Shown: positions 8,056 to 17,684, counted from the stretch's first letter. The stretch is DNA of 64,000 bases from Peptoniphilus_A sp001811425 (GCF_001811425.1 NZ_KV804746.1:25201-89200); one strand, 5' to 3'. The notes: generated from the letters alone by a model not told the origin. Numbers and translations are program-made.

Positions 8056-9117
8056 ATGCAAAAAAAGAAAAAAGTCATTCTCGGAATGAGTGGCGGCGTA
8101 GATTCATCTGTGTCTGCAATTCTCTTAAAAGAAGCCGGCTACGATGTCACAGCTGTTTTTATGAGAAACTGGGCTGAAGATGACGGAGCTTGCACTGCAA
8201 GAGAAGATTACATCGATGTGGTCTCTGTCTGTTCGCAACTTGACATAAAATATTTTACTGTCAATTTCGAAAAGGAATATAGGGATAGAGTTTTTTCTTA
8301 CTTCTTAAGTGAATACAAAAAAGGCAGAACTCCCAATCCAGATGTGATGTGCAATACTGAAATTAAATTCAAGGCCTTCCTTGACTATGCAATGGATTTT
8401 GATGCTGATTATATTGCAATGGGTCATTATGCCAGGACAAAAAATGTCAATGGAAAAACCTATCTTTTAAAGGGAGCCGATCTTAATAAAGACCAGTCTT
8501 ATTTTTTGTCCAGAGTTAAATCAGAGGCACTTGCAAAAACTCTCTTCCCCGTTGGTGATTTGACCAAGGATGAAGTGCGAGCTATCGCCAAAAAATACAA
8601 GCTCTCTACTGCTTCAAAAAAGGATTCTACTGGAATCTGTTTTATTGGCGAAAGAGATTTTAATGAATTTTTAGACCAATTTCTCTTTACTAAGCCTGGA
8701 AAAATTGTGGACGAAAAGGGCAAGGTAATTGGAGAGCATTCAGGTCTTATGCACTACACCATAGGTCAAAGGCGAGGAATAGGCATTGGCGGAGTTGGCA
8801 GTGGCGAGCCCTTCTTCGTATATGATAAGGATTTGAAAAACAATCTTTTGCTTGTGGCTCAAGGAATTAATAATCCCATCCTTTATAGGGATGAATTTGA
8901 AGTTGAAGATATTTTTTGGATTACAGAAAATCCTTCTCTTCCCCTAGATTTATCTGTTAAAATAAGATATAGGGCAAAGGATGAAGATGCAAGGCTAGAA
9001 AATAATGAGGGTAAATATGTTGTTAAACTGAAAAAACCACTTAAGGGCGTAACGCCTGGTCAAGTTTGTGTTTTTTATCAAGGCGCTATATGTCTTGGTT
9101 CAGGTATTATAAAATAA
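8056..9117 (+). CDS. mnmA: tRNA-specific 2-thiouridylase MnmA
   Basis: 353 residues. MnmA thiolates U34 of tRNA Lys/Glu/Gln. The PP-loop GMSGGVDSS is at residues 11-19, the first catalytic cysteine is in PNPDVMCNTEIKF and the second in DSTGICFIGE. The C-terminal beta domain includes HYTIGQRRG. The start is ATG 8056 with GGAGG five bases ahead; the frame extends upstream to 7993 without a Shine-Dalgarno. It is followed 15 nt later by rplY in the same direction. Confidence 0.95.
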   Translation: MQKKKKVILGMSGGVDSSVSAILLKEAGYDVTAVFMRNWAEDDGACTAREDYIDVVSVCSQLDIKYFTVNFEKEYRDRVFSYFLSEYKKGRTPNPDVMCNTEIKFKAFLDYAMDFDADYIAMGHYARTKNVNGKTYLLKGADLNKDQSYFLSRVKSEALAKTLFPVGDLTKDEVRAIAKKYKLSTASKKDSTGICFIGERDFNEFLDQFLFTKPGKIVDEKGKVIGEHSGLMHYTIGQRRGIGIGGVGSGEPFFVYDKDLKNNLLLVAQGINNPILYRDEFEVEDIFWITENPSLPLDLSVKIRYRAKDEDARLENNEGKYVVKLKKPLKGVTPGQVCVFYQGAICLGSGIIK

Positions 9118-9132
9118 ATTTTGGAGGTATAT

Positions 9133-9774
9133 ATGAAATTACTTTTAAACAAAAGAGAAGCTAAGGGTAAAAACAAGGTTGATAAACTTAGAGCTAAGGG
9201 AGAAGTTCCTGGAGTTCTTTACTCAAAGGGACAAGAAGCAAAATTACTTTATGGTCTAGAAAAAGATTTATTAAAGGCTTTTTCTGACGAAGGATATTCA
9301 AACATTTTTGAAATCGAAGTTGATGGAGAAACTATTTCCGTACTTTTCAAAGAAGTTCAAATGCACCACATCAAAAATGCAATGGTTCACTTTGACTTAT
9401 ATGAAGTTGATATGAACTCTGAACTTACTGTTGAAGTGCCAGTAGTTCTTGAAGGTAGAGACGAAGTTAAGGTTCAACCATCTTCATTAATCCAAGTATT
9501 AAACGAAGTAAGTGTAACTTGTCTTCCAAAATATCTTCCATCTGAAGCTGTTGTAAATGTTGTTGAAATGCAAATTGGCGATGTAGTAACTGTTGCTGAC
9601 CTAGATATCTATGGCGACGAAAACATCAAGATTGACATGGATGCTGAAGAAACTGTTGCAACTCTTGTTGAACCAACAGAAGAAAAAGAACCAGAAGAAG
9701 GAGCAGAAGAAGTTTCTGCAGAAGTTCCTACTGTTTCTGAAACTGAAGAAAAAGAAGAAGCTGAAGAAGAATAA
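9133..9774 (+). CDS. rplY: 50S ribosomal protein L25, Ctc form
   Basis: 213 residues, long TL5/Ctc form of L25, which binds 5S rRNA. The N-terminal L25 domain (REAKGKNKVDKLRAKGEVPGVLY) is followed by the beta-rich C domain and an acidic tail of about 40 residues rich in Glu (from about residue 175), usual in Firmicutes Ctc. The start ATG 9133 lies behind GGAGG (9123-9127); an in-frame TTG at 9121 overlaps the Shine-Dalgarno and is rejected. Probably co-transcribed with mnmA. Confidence 0.92.
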   Translation: MKLLLNKREAKGKNKVDKLRAKGEVPGVLYSKGQEAKLLYGLEKDLLKAFSDEGYSNIFEIEVDGETISVLFKEVQMHHIKNAMVHFDLYEVDMNSELTVEVPVVLEGRDEVKVQPSSLIQVLNEVSVTCLPKYLPSEAVVNVVEMQIGDVVTVADLDIYGDENIKIDMDAEETVATLVEPTEEKEPEEGAEEVSAEVPTVSETEEKEEAEEE

Positions 9775-9800
9775 TTTATATTTTAAAAATTTACATTTTA

Positions 9801-9830
9801 AAAGGGCTCCAAGAGCCCTTATTTTTTTAC
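9801..9830 (+). terminator. Terminator of mnmA-rplY
   Basis: AAGGGCTC (9802-9809), short loop, GAGCCCTT (9813-9820), then ATTTTTTT. The AT-rich flanks may also end the converging HAD gene. Confidence 0.85.
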
Positions 9831-9892
9831 AAATTTTTATTTTTATTTTATCTTTTAATTTTTGTTTCTTAAAAATTATTATCCAATAAGTT

Positions 9893-10573
9893 TTAAAGAA
9901 ATTTTAAAACTCCTCTTGGGTCTTCTGCTATATTTTCTGTATATTTTTCAAGCATTTCTCTCGAGCCTGTGCCACACAAGACGCCAAGCTTTAGGGTGTC
10001 CTTGCCAAAAATCATGTCAACCTTGGAGTCGCCAACAATAATAATTTCTTGGTCCATTAGAGCATATTTTTTCTTAAAAATTTCTAGGCTCTCTGTGCTT
10101 GGTTTCTTTTCATATAAATCTGCAGCTGCATAAAAATCTATGAAGCTATCTAAGTTCAAGTATTCCATAGAGTATTTTGCCTGCCTATAATTATCTGAAG
10201 TGAAAAGTCCTATAATTATGCCCCTATTTTTAAGGTCAGTAAATAAACTTTTAAGGTCACAAGTTTCTTTTATTTCGCTATTATTTTCCTTTAAAAATTC
10301 TAGGAGGAAGTCGTCTATATCTTTATAAATTTCCTCTGGGCTCTCATCCATAAATTCAGAAAAAATAAGTGCCAAGTCCTCCACAGTTTCCGATGACAAG
10401 ATGGAATTTTCCTCCACTTCATTATTTTCCCTTACGCCAATTTTTTTAAATAGCTTTTTCTTGTCATCATGGTTTAAATTTTTTTTACTTAAATATTTTA
10501 CAATTGAGTCCACCCAAATATCTGAAAATTTCAGTAGGGTTCCGTCTTTGTCAAATAAAATTGCCTTAATCAT
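9893..10573 (-). CDS. HAD-superfamily hydrolase, phosphoglycolate phosphatase-like
   Basis: 226 residues. HAD motif I is FDKDGTLLKF at the N-terminus, motif II is LFTSDN, and the C-terminal motif is VGDSKVDMIFG, so the catalytic residues are intact. The cap is alpha-helical (residues about 15-85). The start ATG at 10573 overlaps the stop of the PHP gene (ATGA); an upstream in-frame ATG would lie inside that gene. As the last gene of the importer operon it may dephosphorylate a product of the imported solute, but the substrate cannot be told from sequence. Confidence 0.8.
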   Translation of the reverse strand: MIKAILFDKDGTLLKFSDIWVDSIVKYLSKKNLNHDDKKKLFKKIGVRENNEVEENSILSSETVEDLALIFSEFMDESPEEIYKDIDDFLLEFLKENNSEIKETCDLKSLFTDLKNRGIIIGLFTSDNYRQAKYSMEYLNLDSFIDFYAAADLYEKKPSTESLEIFKKKYALMDQEIIIVGDSKVDMIFGKDTLKLGVLCGTGSREMLEKYTENIAEDPRGVLKFL

Positions 10574-11883
10574 AGTAAGTCTTGAAGTTCCTTCCAAGTT
10601 TTTATTTTTTTCTCACTTTTGTCCAAATTGTAGAAGTGTGGATTGGTAAAGCCGTAGAGTTCTCCATCTTCACACCTCACATTTGCCCTGACATAGTGAT
10701 AATTTTCGTCAAAATTTAATTTAACCTGCAAACTATTTTCGCAAGCCTTATAAACTTCGCCATCTACTATTAATTCTATATGAAGTTTTTTGCCGTGAAA
10801 AGTATTTTCTTTTAAGTTCATGGAAAATTCACTGTCTCCAATTTTTTTAAGGTCAAGTAAATTTTCGCGAGAGACAGAAATTTTCCCCTCCAACATGGCT
10901 TTTTTTATTTCATCCTTGGAAAGATTTTTTGCAAAAACAAAGGTCTTTGGATCTCCAAGTAGAGAGGGATAGTCTGCCTTTTCGTATTTTTCATATGGGT
11001 AGAGGTGAGAGTCGCTGCCGCCAAGTCCATAGACCACATAACCATTTTGAAGGAGGATGTCCCATGCCCTTAAAGCCTTTTCCATGGCATCAAGAGAAGT
11101 CATGTAAGTTGGGTCATTTATTATTTCCATAAATTTTAAGTCCTCTAAATCATAGTCGCCAACTAAAAATTCATAGGTTTCCATAAAGGGATGGTTGATG
11201 GAATAAACTTCTCCCCTTAATTCTCTTAAAACTTCTAAAAGCCAGTCTTCTGTATTCAGTCCCTTAACTGAATTTTTTTCAAAAACTGATTCATTAGTAA
11301 AAAATACATTTACATGACCGAACTTCGATGTGATTTCTGTGCCCTCAATAATCAATAAGTCTGTGTCAGGGAATTTCGTCTGATTAAAATTGTGGTCCGT
11401 TGGAGAAAAAAAGTCTAGTCCCCTCTTCTTTGCAACTTCAATATTTTCTTCTGGCGATAACTTTCCATCTGAGTAAAGGGTGTGAGTGTGAAAGTCGCCA
11501 GCGTACCAGCTTTCTTTCCTGCACTTGACCTCATTTTTTTCTATGTCCACTTCTCCCTTTGAGTCTATAGGACTTTTTGCCTCTTCAATTTTTAGGAGGA
11601 CATCTCCACTTTTGTAGAGAAGATAAGCTATCCTATAGTCGCCATCTTCTAAATTTTTAAAGCCATTGGAAGACTTTTCCATGTCCACTGCCATAAATCT
11701 TTCTGCATCTCTATTTGCAGTGATGCTGCCCACAATTTTATCTTCCCTATAGACAAAGAGACTTATAAAAAAACTTTCTCCACTAATGGAAAATCTTAGT
11801 GAGTCTTCCCTTAAATCCTTTAAATTTATTTTTAAATTAATTTCACTAAAGCCTTCTTTTAAATTTTCTATAATATTTTTCAT
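10570..11883 (-). CDS. PHP-domain phosphoesterase, CehA/McbA type
   Basis: 437 residues. A non-catalytic N-terminal region of about 130 residues precedes a PHP metal-dependent phosphoesterase domain with GDFHTHTLYSDG, TDHNFNQ, EGTEITSKFGHVNV, SINHP and GGSDSH, which supply the usual metal-binding His and Asp residues. This matches the CehA/McbA branch of PHP proteins. No signal peptide, so it is cytoplasmic. It follows a UgpBAEC-like transporter, in the place where enteric bacteria carry ugpQ, so it may cleave an imported phosphodiester; that is inference. Confidence 0.78.
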   Translation of the reverse strand: MKNIIENLKEGFSEINLKINLKDLREDSLRFSISGESFFISLFVYREDKIVGSITANRDAERFMAVDMEKSSNGFKNLEDGDYRIAYLLYKSGDVLLKIEEAKSPIDSKGEVDIEKNEVKCRKESWYAGDFHTHTLYSDGKLSPEENIEVAKKRGLDFFSPTDHNFNQTKFPDTDLLIIEGTEITSKFGHVNVFFTNESVFEKNSVKGLNTEDWLLEVLRELRGEVYSINHPFMETYEFLVGDYDLEDLKFMEIINDPTYMTSLDAMEKALRAWDILLQNGYVVYGLGGSDSHLYPYEKYEKADYPSLLGDPKTFVFAKNLSKDEIKKAMLEGKISVSRENLLDLKKIGDSEFSMNLKENTFHGKKLHIELIVDGEVYKACENSLQVKLNFDENYHYVRANVRCEDGELYGFTNPHFYNLDKSEKKIKTWKELQDLL

Positions 11884-11893
11884 ATTTCTCCTT

Positions 11894-11923
11894 AAAAAAA
11901 GCTCTGGGCATAACCCAAAGCTT
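11894..11923 (-). terminator. Partial terminator between the binding protein and PHP genes
   Basis: AAGCTcTGGG (11899-11908) and CCCAaAGCTT (11914-11923) with one mismatch, then seven T on the minus strand. The Shine-Dalgarno of the PHP gene comes directly after, so some read-through is likely. Confidence 0.7.
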
Positions 11924-11940
11924 GCTTTTAAAAATTTTTC

Positions 11941-13245
11941 TTACTTGTTTATTTCGTCAAGGGCTGCTTGGGCAGTCTTAGCTGCTTCGTCAAGGGCAGT
12001 CTTTGCATCTACATTTTGAAGTTCAACCTTATCTGCTGCAATGGAAAGTGCATCTGTAATTTTTCCATCTGTTGGGTCTATAAAGGCAGGTGATGCCTGC
12101 ATTGCTTGTTCATAAGGAACTCCTGCATAAGGATTTTCTTCTATGAATTTTTTGTATTCAGCAACATCTGCTGCAGATTTTCTAACTGGAATGTAGCCAA
12201 TTTTTTCTGACCACTTAGCAGAAACTTCTGGACTTGTGAAGTAGGCTATCCATTCATAGGCTGCCCTTTGTTGTTCTTCACTTGCTGCTGCAGGAACAAG
12301 TAGTGAGTGAGCATTTGCCACTGGCTTTCCTGGGTTGCCATTTAGTCCTGGTTGTGGAAGAGAAGAAATTTTTGTAAAGTCAAGGTCTCCCTTATCTCCT
12401 GATGAACCAGTGTAGGACATTGCCTCGCCATTCATTACATTGTCAATAGTTCTGTACCAGTATTCCCAGCCTTGTCCACCAGATTCGATTTTTGTAGTTT
12501 TGTTGTCAAAAATTTCTTGTCTGACAAAGTTCCATGAATCAACCCATTCCTTACTGTTGATTAAAACTTTTTTGCCATCATCAGATAAAATTTTGCCACC
12601 ATTAGATAGGGCAATATCCATTAAGTTTTCGTGGTTATACATTACAAGGTGTCCCCACTTTGCTATGCCCTTGTCTTGAATTTCCTTTGAATATTTAAAA
12701 GTATTTTCCCAAGTGCTGTAAACTTCCTTTGGATCAAGACCTGCCTTTTCAAGTAAGTCCTTTCTGTAATAAATTACTTGGGTTGTGCCATAAGCTGGGA
12801 ATCCATAAACCTTGTCGTCTACAATGGCTGGCTTCATAAATACATCAAGGTAATCATCAAGTGGAGTTCTGTCATCCATGTACTTTGTCAAATCTGCAAG
12901 CATGCCATCCTTAACTCTAAGTTCAATGTTTGAGCCGATGTAAACTGCTGGTGGTTCTTTGGCTGCAATAGCTGCTTGAACCTTTTGGAAAGTTTCATTG
13001 TAGTCAGCTTGTTGAACGCCAACAACCTTTACCTTGTCTTGTGATTCGTTAAATTCTTTGATAATTTCTTCCATAGTTTCGCCAGCAACTGAACCAAGTC
13101 CATACCAAAATTGAATTTCAGTTTTTCCCTTGGAGTCTGCTGTCTTTTCTTCTGTCTTCATTGCATCTTTTGCAGAACTAGAGCAGCCTGTCAAAAGCAT
13201 AAGTCCGCATAGCATAAGTAATGCTGTTTTGAATAGTTTTTTCAT
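11941..13245 (-). CDS. ABC transporter extracellular solute-binding lipoprotein (UgpB-like)
   Basis: 434 residues with a lipoprotein signal (LMLCGLMLLTGCSSS; lipobox Cys near residue 21). It belongs to family 1 binding proteins: IQFWYGLGSVAGETMEEIIKEFNES, VVGVQQADYNETFQKVQAAIAA, PAVYIGSN. The ligand-binding style resembles UgpB (glycerol-3-phosphate or glycerophosphodiesters) more than maltose-binding proteins; the exact ligand is inferred. It lies downstream of two permeases and an ATPase in one operon. Confidence 0.85.
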   Translation of the reverse strand: MKKLFKTALLMLCGLMLLTGCSSSAKDAMKTEEKTADSKGKTEIQFWYGLGSVAGETMEEIIKEFNESQDKVKVVGVQQADYNETFQKVQAAIAAKEPPAVYIGSNIELRVKDGMLADLTKYMDDRTPLDDYLDVFMKPAIVDDKVYGFPAYGTTQVIYYRKDLLEKAGLDPKEVYSTWENTFKYSKEIQDKGIAKWGHLVMYNHENLMDIALSNGGKILSDDGKKVLINSKEWVDSWNFVRQEIFDNKTTKIESGGQGWEYWYRTIDNVMNGEAMSYTGSSGDKGDLDFTKISSLPQPGLNGNPGKPVANAHSLLVPAAASEEQQRAAYEWIAYFTSPEVSAKWSEKIGYIPVRKSAADVAEYKKFIEENPYAGVPYEQAMQASPAFIDPTDGKITDALSIAADKVELQNVDAKTALDEAAKTAQAALDEINK

Positions 13246-13279
13246 TTTTTCTCCTTTAAATTTTTTATGTTAATTAATA

Positions 13280-14101
13280 TTAACCCTTAATGCCGCTATC
13301 AGAAATTCCCTTTATAAACCACTTTTGTAAAACAATAAATAGAATTAAGAGGGGAAGAACTGATATAGTGTTGCCCGCCATTAAAAGGGGCAAGTTTTCT
13401 CCAAAATTTCCCTGTGAGGTAAAAAATTTATTTAAACCCACGCTTATTAAATACTTTGATTTTGAATTTGTAATAAGTGAAGGCCACATATAGTTGTTAT
13501 ACATGGTCACAAATTGGATCAGTGCATTTGTAAGGATAGTTGATTTTGAAATTGGAAGGACAACCTTTAAAAGTATGTCCAAGTCACTTGCACCGTCCAT
13601 TTCCGCTGCCTCTATTAACTCCTTTGGCACTGTCTTAAAGGTATTGTAGAGCATATAAATTGTAAAAACTGCCACTGCATTGGAAACAATAATCCCCGTT
13701 AGGGTGTCGATTAAGTTTAATTTTGCAATTATTACATAGCTTGGCACATAGGTTGTGGCAGCTGGCAGCATGTAAGTCAAGAGGATTCCCTTAAACATAA
13801 GTCCCCTCAGTTTAAAGGAAAATCTGTACATGCCATAGGCGAGCAAGACTCCAGTTACAATTTGAAGAATTACTATTACAATTGATGTGACAATTGAATT
13901 TATGATGTATAAATCAAAGGGGGCTAAATTTAAGGCTCCCATAAAATTTCTAAAATCTAAAAAATCTGGCATAAAGCTAAGAGGCTTTCGCATAATTGAT
14001 TCTGTAGTCTTAAAAGAATTTGAAATCATCCACATAAGTGGGAAAAAAGTAATTATTGATAAAATTATGAGGACCAGGTGCCTTCCTATTTTTTTCATCA
14101 T
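13280..14101 (-). CDS. Carbohydrate ABC transporter permease (UgpE/MalG type)
   Basis: 273 residues with six predicted membrane helices, the first at about residues 8-28 (LVLIILSIITFFPLMWMIS). The EAA loop EAAEMDGASDLDILLKVVLPIS contacts the ATPase. Its ATG overlaps the stop of the other permease gene (ATGA). In UgpBAEC-like systems this is the second permease. It ends with KGISDSGIKG, a conserved tail of the family. Confidence 0.9.
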   Translation of the reverse strand: MMKKIGRHLVLIILSIITFFPLMWMISNSFKTTESIMRKPLSFMPDFLDFRNFMGALNLAPFDLYIINSIVTSIVIVILQIVTGVLLAYGMYRFSFKLRGLMFKGILLTYMLPAATTYVPSYVIIAKLNLIDTLTGIIVSNAVAVFTIYMLYNTFKTVPKELIEAAEMDGASDLDILLKVVLPISKSTILTNALIQFVTMYNNYMWPSLITNSKSKYLISVGLNKFFTSQGNFGENLPLLMAGNTISVLPLLILFIVLQKWFIKGISDSGIKG

Positions 14102-14991
14102 GACTGAACCTTCTTTCTCATAAAAATCATAAGAAGTGATAATATTGCCGTTATTATTACTATAATAAGTGACACTGCACTTGCCTTGCCCATGTTAAAC
14201 TCTTCAAAGGCCATTTGGTAAAACAAGTAGAGTAGTGTCCTTGTTGAGCCTGCAGGCCCCCCTCTTGTGAGAACTGAGAACTGATCATAGGCTTGAATGG
14301 ATGTTATTAAATTCATAATTAGTAGGAAGTAAGTTGTCCCCTTTGTCATTGGAAAGTAAATATATTTTATTTTTTCAAAAATATTTATGCCTTCAAGCTC
14401 TCCCACTTCAAATAAACTTTTTGGAATCTTGCTCATGGCATCGGTGTAAAATAACATTGCCCAGCCAGAATTTTTCCAAATAGTTACCATAATTACTGCT
14501 AGCATGGCTGTGTTTTCCTTGGACAACCAATCAGGTCCATTTATGCCAAAGATGGCAAGACACCTATTTATGAGGCCAACATCGCCTCTAAGCATCCAAG
14601 ACCAGACAATTGACATGGCAACCATGGGAGTGACCCAGGGCGAAAACAAAAAGCCCTGATAAATTAACTTTCCCCTAAAATTTCCCTGCAAGAAGAGGGC
14701 AAATACAAAGCCAAAAAATAGGACAGGCACTACTGTGCCAAGACCAAAGACAAGAGTGTTCTTTAAAGCTTGCCAAAAAAATTCATCTTGCAAGATGTAC
14801 TTGTAATTTTCAACTCCCACTAGGTCAAAGTTGGGGCTCACATAATTCCAGTTGGTAAAGGAAATTAAAAAAGATGCAAGCATTGGCAGAAACCAAAAAA
14901 TTATAAGTGGAGCCAAGGGAAGGAAAAAATAAATAAAAAATTCTTTAGGTCCAAGCCTTCTCTCATAGGATTTTCTTGCCCTAGTCTTCAT
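14098..14991 (-). CDS. Carbohydrate ABC transporter permease (UgpA/MalF type)
   Basis: 297 residues, six membrane helices, first at about residues 19-43. The EAA-like loop is EVGELEGINIFEKIKYIYFPMT. The start is ATG 14991 behind AGGTGA; the GTG three codons earlier has no good ribosome site. It overlaps the end of the ATPase gene, so translation is coupled. Confidence 0.9.
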   Translation of the reverse strand: MKTRARKSYERRLGPKEFFIYFFLPLAPLIIFWFLPMLASFLISFTNWNYVSPNFDLVGVENYKYILQDEFFWQALKNTLVFGLGTVVPVLFFGFVFALFLQGNFRGKLIYQGFLFSPWVTPMVAMSIVWSWMLRGDVGLINRCLAIFGINGPDWLSKENTAMLAVIMVTIWKNSGWAMLFYTDAMSKIPKSLFEVGELEGINIFEKIKYIYFPMTKGTTYFLLIMNLITSIQAYDQFSVLTRGGPAGSTRTLLYLFYQMAFEEFNMGKASAVSLIIVIITAILSLLMIFMRKKVQS

Positions 14992-16057
14992 AGCTTTCAC
15001 CTATAAAAATCCGATCTCCACAATCCCTGTCAAAGAAATAAGTTTTTTCTCTTGGGATTTTTACAAAGAGTTCACCCTTGTCCCTTGGATTTTTTTCAAG
15101 ATCGCACTTTAAAATTATTTTATTGCCAAATAATTTGCCAGAGATATTGTAGTCAGACCCCAAAAGTTCTATTAAATTGACGCTAAAGGGCAAACCTTCA
15201 CTATTTGAAAGCTCCAGAGCTTCAGGTCTTATGCCAAGAGTAATAGGTCTATCTTCCAAACTTATTCCACTTAAAATTTTATTTCCTTCATTGTCATAGA
15301 AGGCAGCATCCTTTATTTCGCCATAAATGAAATTCATTGGAGGAGAACCTAAAAATCCTGCCACAAAGGCATTAATTGGATTGGTGTAAAGTTCCCTTGG
15401 ACTGCCAATTTGTTGAATGATTCCATCATTTAAGCAGACAATCCTCGTTGCCATAGTCATTGCCTCAGTTTGGTCGTGAGTTACATAGATGACAGTTGAG
15501 CCCAACTTGTTTTTTAAATTTACAATTTCCTCTCTCATTTCAACTCTTAATTTTGCATCTAAGTTTGACAGAGGTTCATCCATTAAGAAAATGTCAGATT
15601 CCTTAACTATTGCTCTTCCCAAAGCAACTCTTTGCCTTTGACCGCCAGAGAGATCCTTGGGCTTTCTATTTAAATAATTTGTAAGACTTAAAATTTCAGC
15701 AGTGCTTCTAACCTTTTCGTCAATTATTTTCTTGTCCAGTTTTCTAATCTTCAATCCAAATCCTATGTTGTCGTAGACAGACAAATGAGGATAAAGTGCA
15801 TAGGATTGAAAAACCATGGCAATGTTTCTGTCCTTTGGAGCAATATCGTTAGATAATTTGCCGTCGATGTAAAGTTCTCCACTAGTAATATCTTCAAGAC
15901 CTGCAATCATTCTAAGGCTTGTTGACTTGCCGCAGCCAGAAGGACCAACAAAGACGATAAATTCATTCTCCTTTATGTCAATTGAAAAATCCTTTACAGA
16001 ATAATCCTCATTCTCCTCATACTTTTTACAAATATTTTTTAAGCTAATTTTGGACAA
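14981..16057 (-). CDS. Sugar ABC transporter ATPase (UgpC/MsmK family)
   Basis: 358 residues. Walker A GPSGCGKST, signature LSGGQRQR, Walker B FLMDEPLSNLDA, switch His THDQTEAM, and a C-terminal OB-type regulatory domain (residues about 235-358), all typical of the UgpC/MsmK/MalK class. The start is TTG 16057 with AGGAGG just upstream; a GTG at 16075 precedes the Shine-Dalgarno. First gene of a six-gene operon running to 9893. Such ATPases often serve several sugar importers. Confidence 0.92.
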   Translation of the reverse strand: MSKISLKNICKKYEENEDYSVKDFSIDIKENEFIVFVGPSGCGKSTSLRMIAGLEDITSGELYIDGKLSNDIAPKDRNIAMVFQSYALYPHLSVYDNIGFGLKIRKLDKKIIDEKVRSTAEILSLTNYLNRKPKDLSGGQRQRVALGRAIVKESDIFLMDEPLSNLDAKLRVEMREEIVNLKNKLGSTVIYVTHDQTEAMTMATRIVCLNDGIIQQIGSPRELYTNPINAFVAGFLGSPPMNFIYGEIKDAAFYDNEGNKILSGISLEDRPITLGIRPEALELSNSEGLPFSVNLIELLGSDYNISGKLFGNKIILKCDLEKNPRDKGELFVKIPREKTYFFDRDCGDRIFIGESYED

Positions 16058-16184
16058 TTGCCCTCCTCCTTTCACCTCAACTATTCTACTTATTAATTAA
16101 ATAGAAAAAATATATAAAAGGTAAAGAATTTGTAAAGTGGAGAATTTTATTTTAAATTTTTTGCAAAACAATCATTTTTTGCAA

Positions 16185-16216
16185 ATAAAAAAGTCCACTA
16201 AAAAATTAGTGAACTC
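16185..16216 (-). terminator. Terminator of the YtrA/ABC operon
   Basis: AGTcCACTAA (16192-16201) and TTAGTGaACT (16206-16215) with one mismatch; minus strand continues with six T. Confidence 0.75.
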
Positions 16217-16233
16217 TAAATTTATTTTAAATT

Positions 16234-16998
16234 TTAATTTACAGAAATTCTATTTTTGTGCATGTAATAAACTGCAAAGAATAAGGCTATTGTTTCTAAA
16301 AGCATTGGGATTAGTATTCCTATTCCCATCCCCCTCATGAACACATCTCCATTGTTTTGAAGGAGTTCAATATTAGTAAATAAGTCTAATTTATCTAAGC
16401 AATATAGGACTGCTCCTTCTATTAGTCCTAGTCCTATATAAATAAGGACTGGTCCACCAAATCCAAATCTTCTAAGTTTTTTTCCACCACCAAGTGTCAC
16501 TGAAAAGATTATGCTAATTATGTTGTTAAATAAAAATAGCAAGCACCAAGCAATAAGCACTAATATGTTTCTTATCCCAATTTCATTTATTATCTCATTT
16601 ATATCTTCCCAAGTTATATCTATTACTCCACCATCAACAGATGGAACAGCCATAAATAGGAAAATAATTAATCCAAAATAAATTGAATAGATAATAAACA
16701 TTATAAGATAATATAAAAATCTTGAAAAAGTTTTTGCTGATGGACTTATTGGTGTTGATTCATAAAATAGGGCGCTATCACCAAAAAACATATTGTAATC
16801 GCCAACAATTACTGTTATTGCTGCTGCCATGTAGCCAAATATTAGCGCCATCATGCCTAGGACAATTGCACTATCACCAATTGAATTATTAACATTTGAA
16901 AATAATAATCCAAAAATAATTAGGGCCACTGGCAAAACTGGAATAAACCAATTACTTCTAAAATGATTTCTTATTTGATGTCCAAGTAATTTTCCCAT
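16234..16998 (-). CDS. ABC-2 type membrane protein, putative exporter permease
   Basis: 254 residues, strongly hydrophobic with about six membrane segments (first near residues 17-33). Begins MGKLLGHQIRNHF, a pattern seen in ABC-2 permeases. It follows an ATPase and a YtrA-type regulator, the usual three-gene unit (YtrA system) that responds to cell-envelope stress or peptide antibiotics in Firmicutes. No ligand can be named. Confidence 0.75.
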   Translation of the reverse strand: MGKLLGHQIRNHFRSNWFIPVLPVALIIFGLLFSNVNNSIGDSAIVLGMMALIFGYMAAAITVIVGDYNMFFGDSALFYESTPISPSAKTFSRFLYYLIMFIIYSIYFGLIIFLFMAVPSVDGGVIDITWEDINEIINEIGIRNILVLIAWCLLFLFNNIISIIFSVTLGGGKKLRRFGFGGPVLIYIGLGLIEGAVLYCLDKLDLFTNIELLQNNGDVFMRGMGIGILIPMLLETIALFFAVYYMHKNRISVN

Positions 16999-17684
16999 TA
17001 AAATACCTCCGTAAAGTAGTCTTCTATGCTCATATTTTCTTCACTTCTTATCTCATCAACGGTTTTATTTATCATAATCTTTCCATCTGATAGGAATAAA
17101 ACTCTATCAAGTAGGGGCTCGATTTGATTTATAAGGTGAGTTGAAACTATGATGAGATTATCTTCTTCAAAATTATTTAAAATAGTCTCAATTATTGCCT
17201 TTCTAGCAGAAGGATCAACGCCAGAAATTGGCTCGTCAAGTAAAAATATTTCTGCTTTTCTTGAAAGGCTAAGGGCGATTTGCATTTTTTCTCTCATGCC
17301 CTTACTCATTTCCTTCACCTTTGCCTTTTCTGGCAAGTTAAATTCTCTGAAAAGTTTATAAAATTTTTCTTCATCGAAATCCTTGAAAAACAATTTGTAG
17401 GTCTTAACAACTTCCTTCACAGAAAGTTTTTCGCTAAGGGCAAACTTGTCTGGCTGATAGGATAAAATTTCTCCCGTCTTGTAATAAATTTCTTCACCGT
17501 CTATGATTACACTTCCCTTATAAGTCATCTCTAATCCTGCAAGGATTCTCAAAAGAGTAGACTTGCCTGCACCGTTGGGACCAACTAGTCCAACGATTTG
17601 TCCCTTTTCAAGTTCTAAGTTTAAATCATCTAGGACCTTGTGCTTGTAGCCCATAGATAAATTTTTTATTTCTAATTTGCTCAT
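16998..17684 (-). CDS. ABC transporter ATPase (YtrB-like)
   Basis: 228 residues. Walker A GPNGAGKST, Walker B FLLDEPISGVDP, and switch His STHLI are present; the signature is MSKGMREK, as in many drug/peptide exporters. The start is ATG 17684 overlapping the regulator's stop (ATGA); a TTG four codons upstream is inside that gene. The next gene encodes the matching membrane subunit. Confidence 0.88.
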   Translation of the reverse strand: MSKLEIKNLSMGYKHKVLDDLNLELEKGQIVGLVGPNGAGKSTLLRILAGLEMTYKGSVIIDGEEIYYKTGEILSYQPDKFALSEKLSVKEVVKTYKLFFKDFDEEKFYKLFREFNLPEKAKVKEMSKGMREKMQIALSLSRKAEIFLLDEPISGVDPSARKAIIETILNNFEEDNLIIVSTHLINQIEPLLDRVLFLSDGKIMINKTVDEIRSEENMSIEDYFTEVF

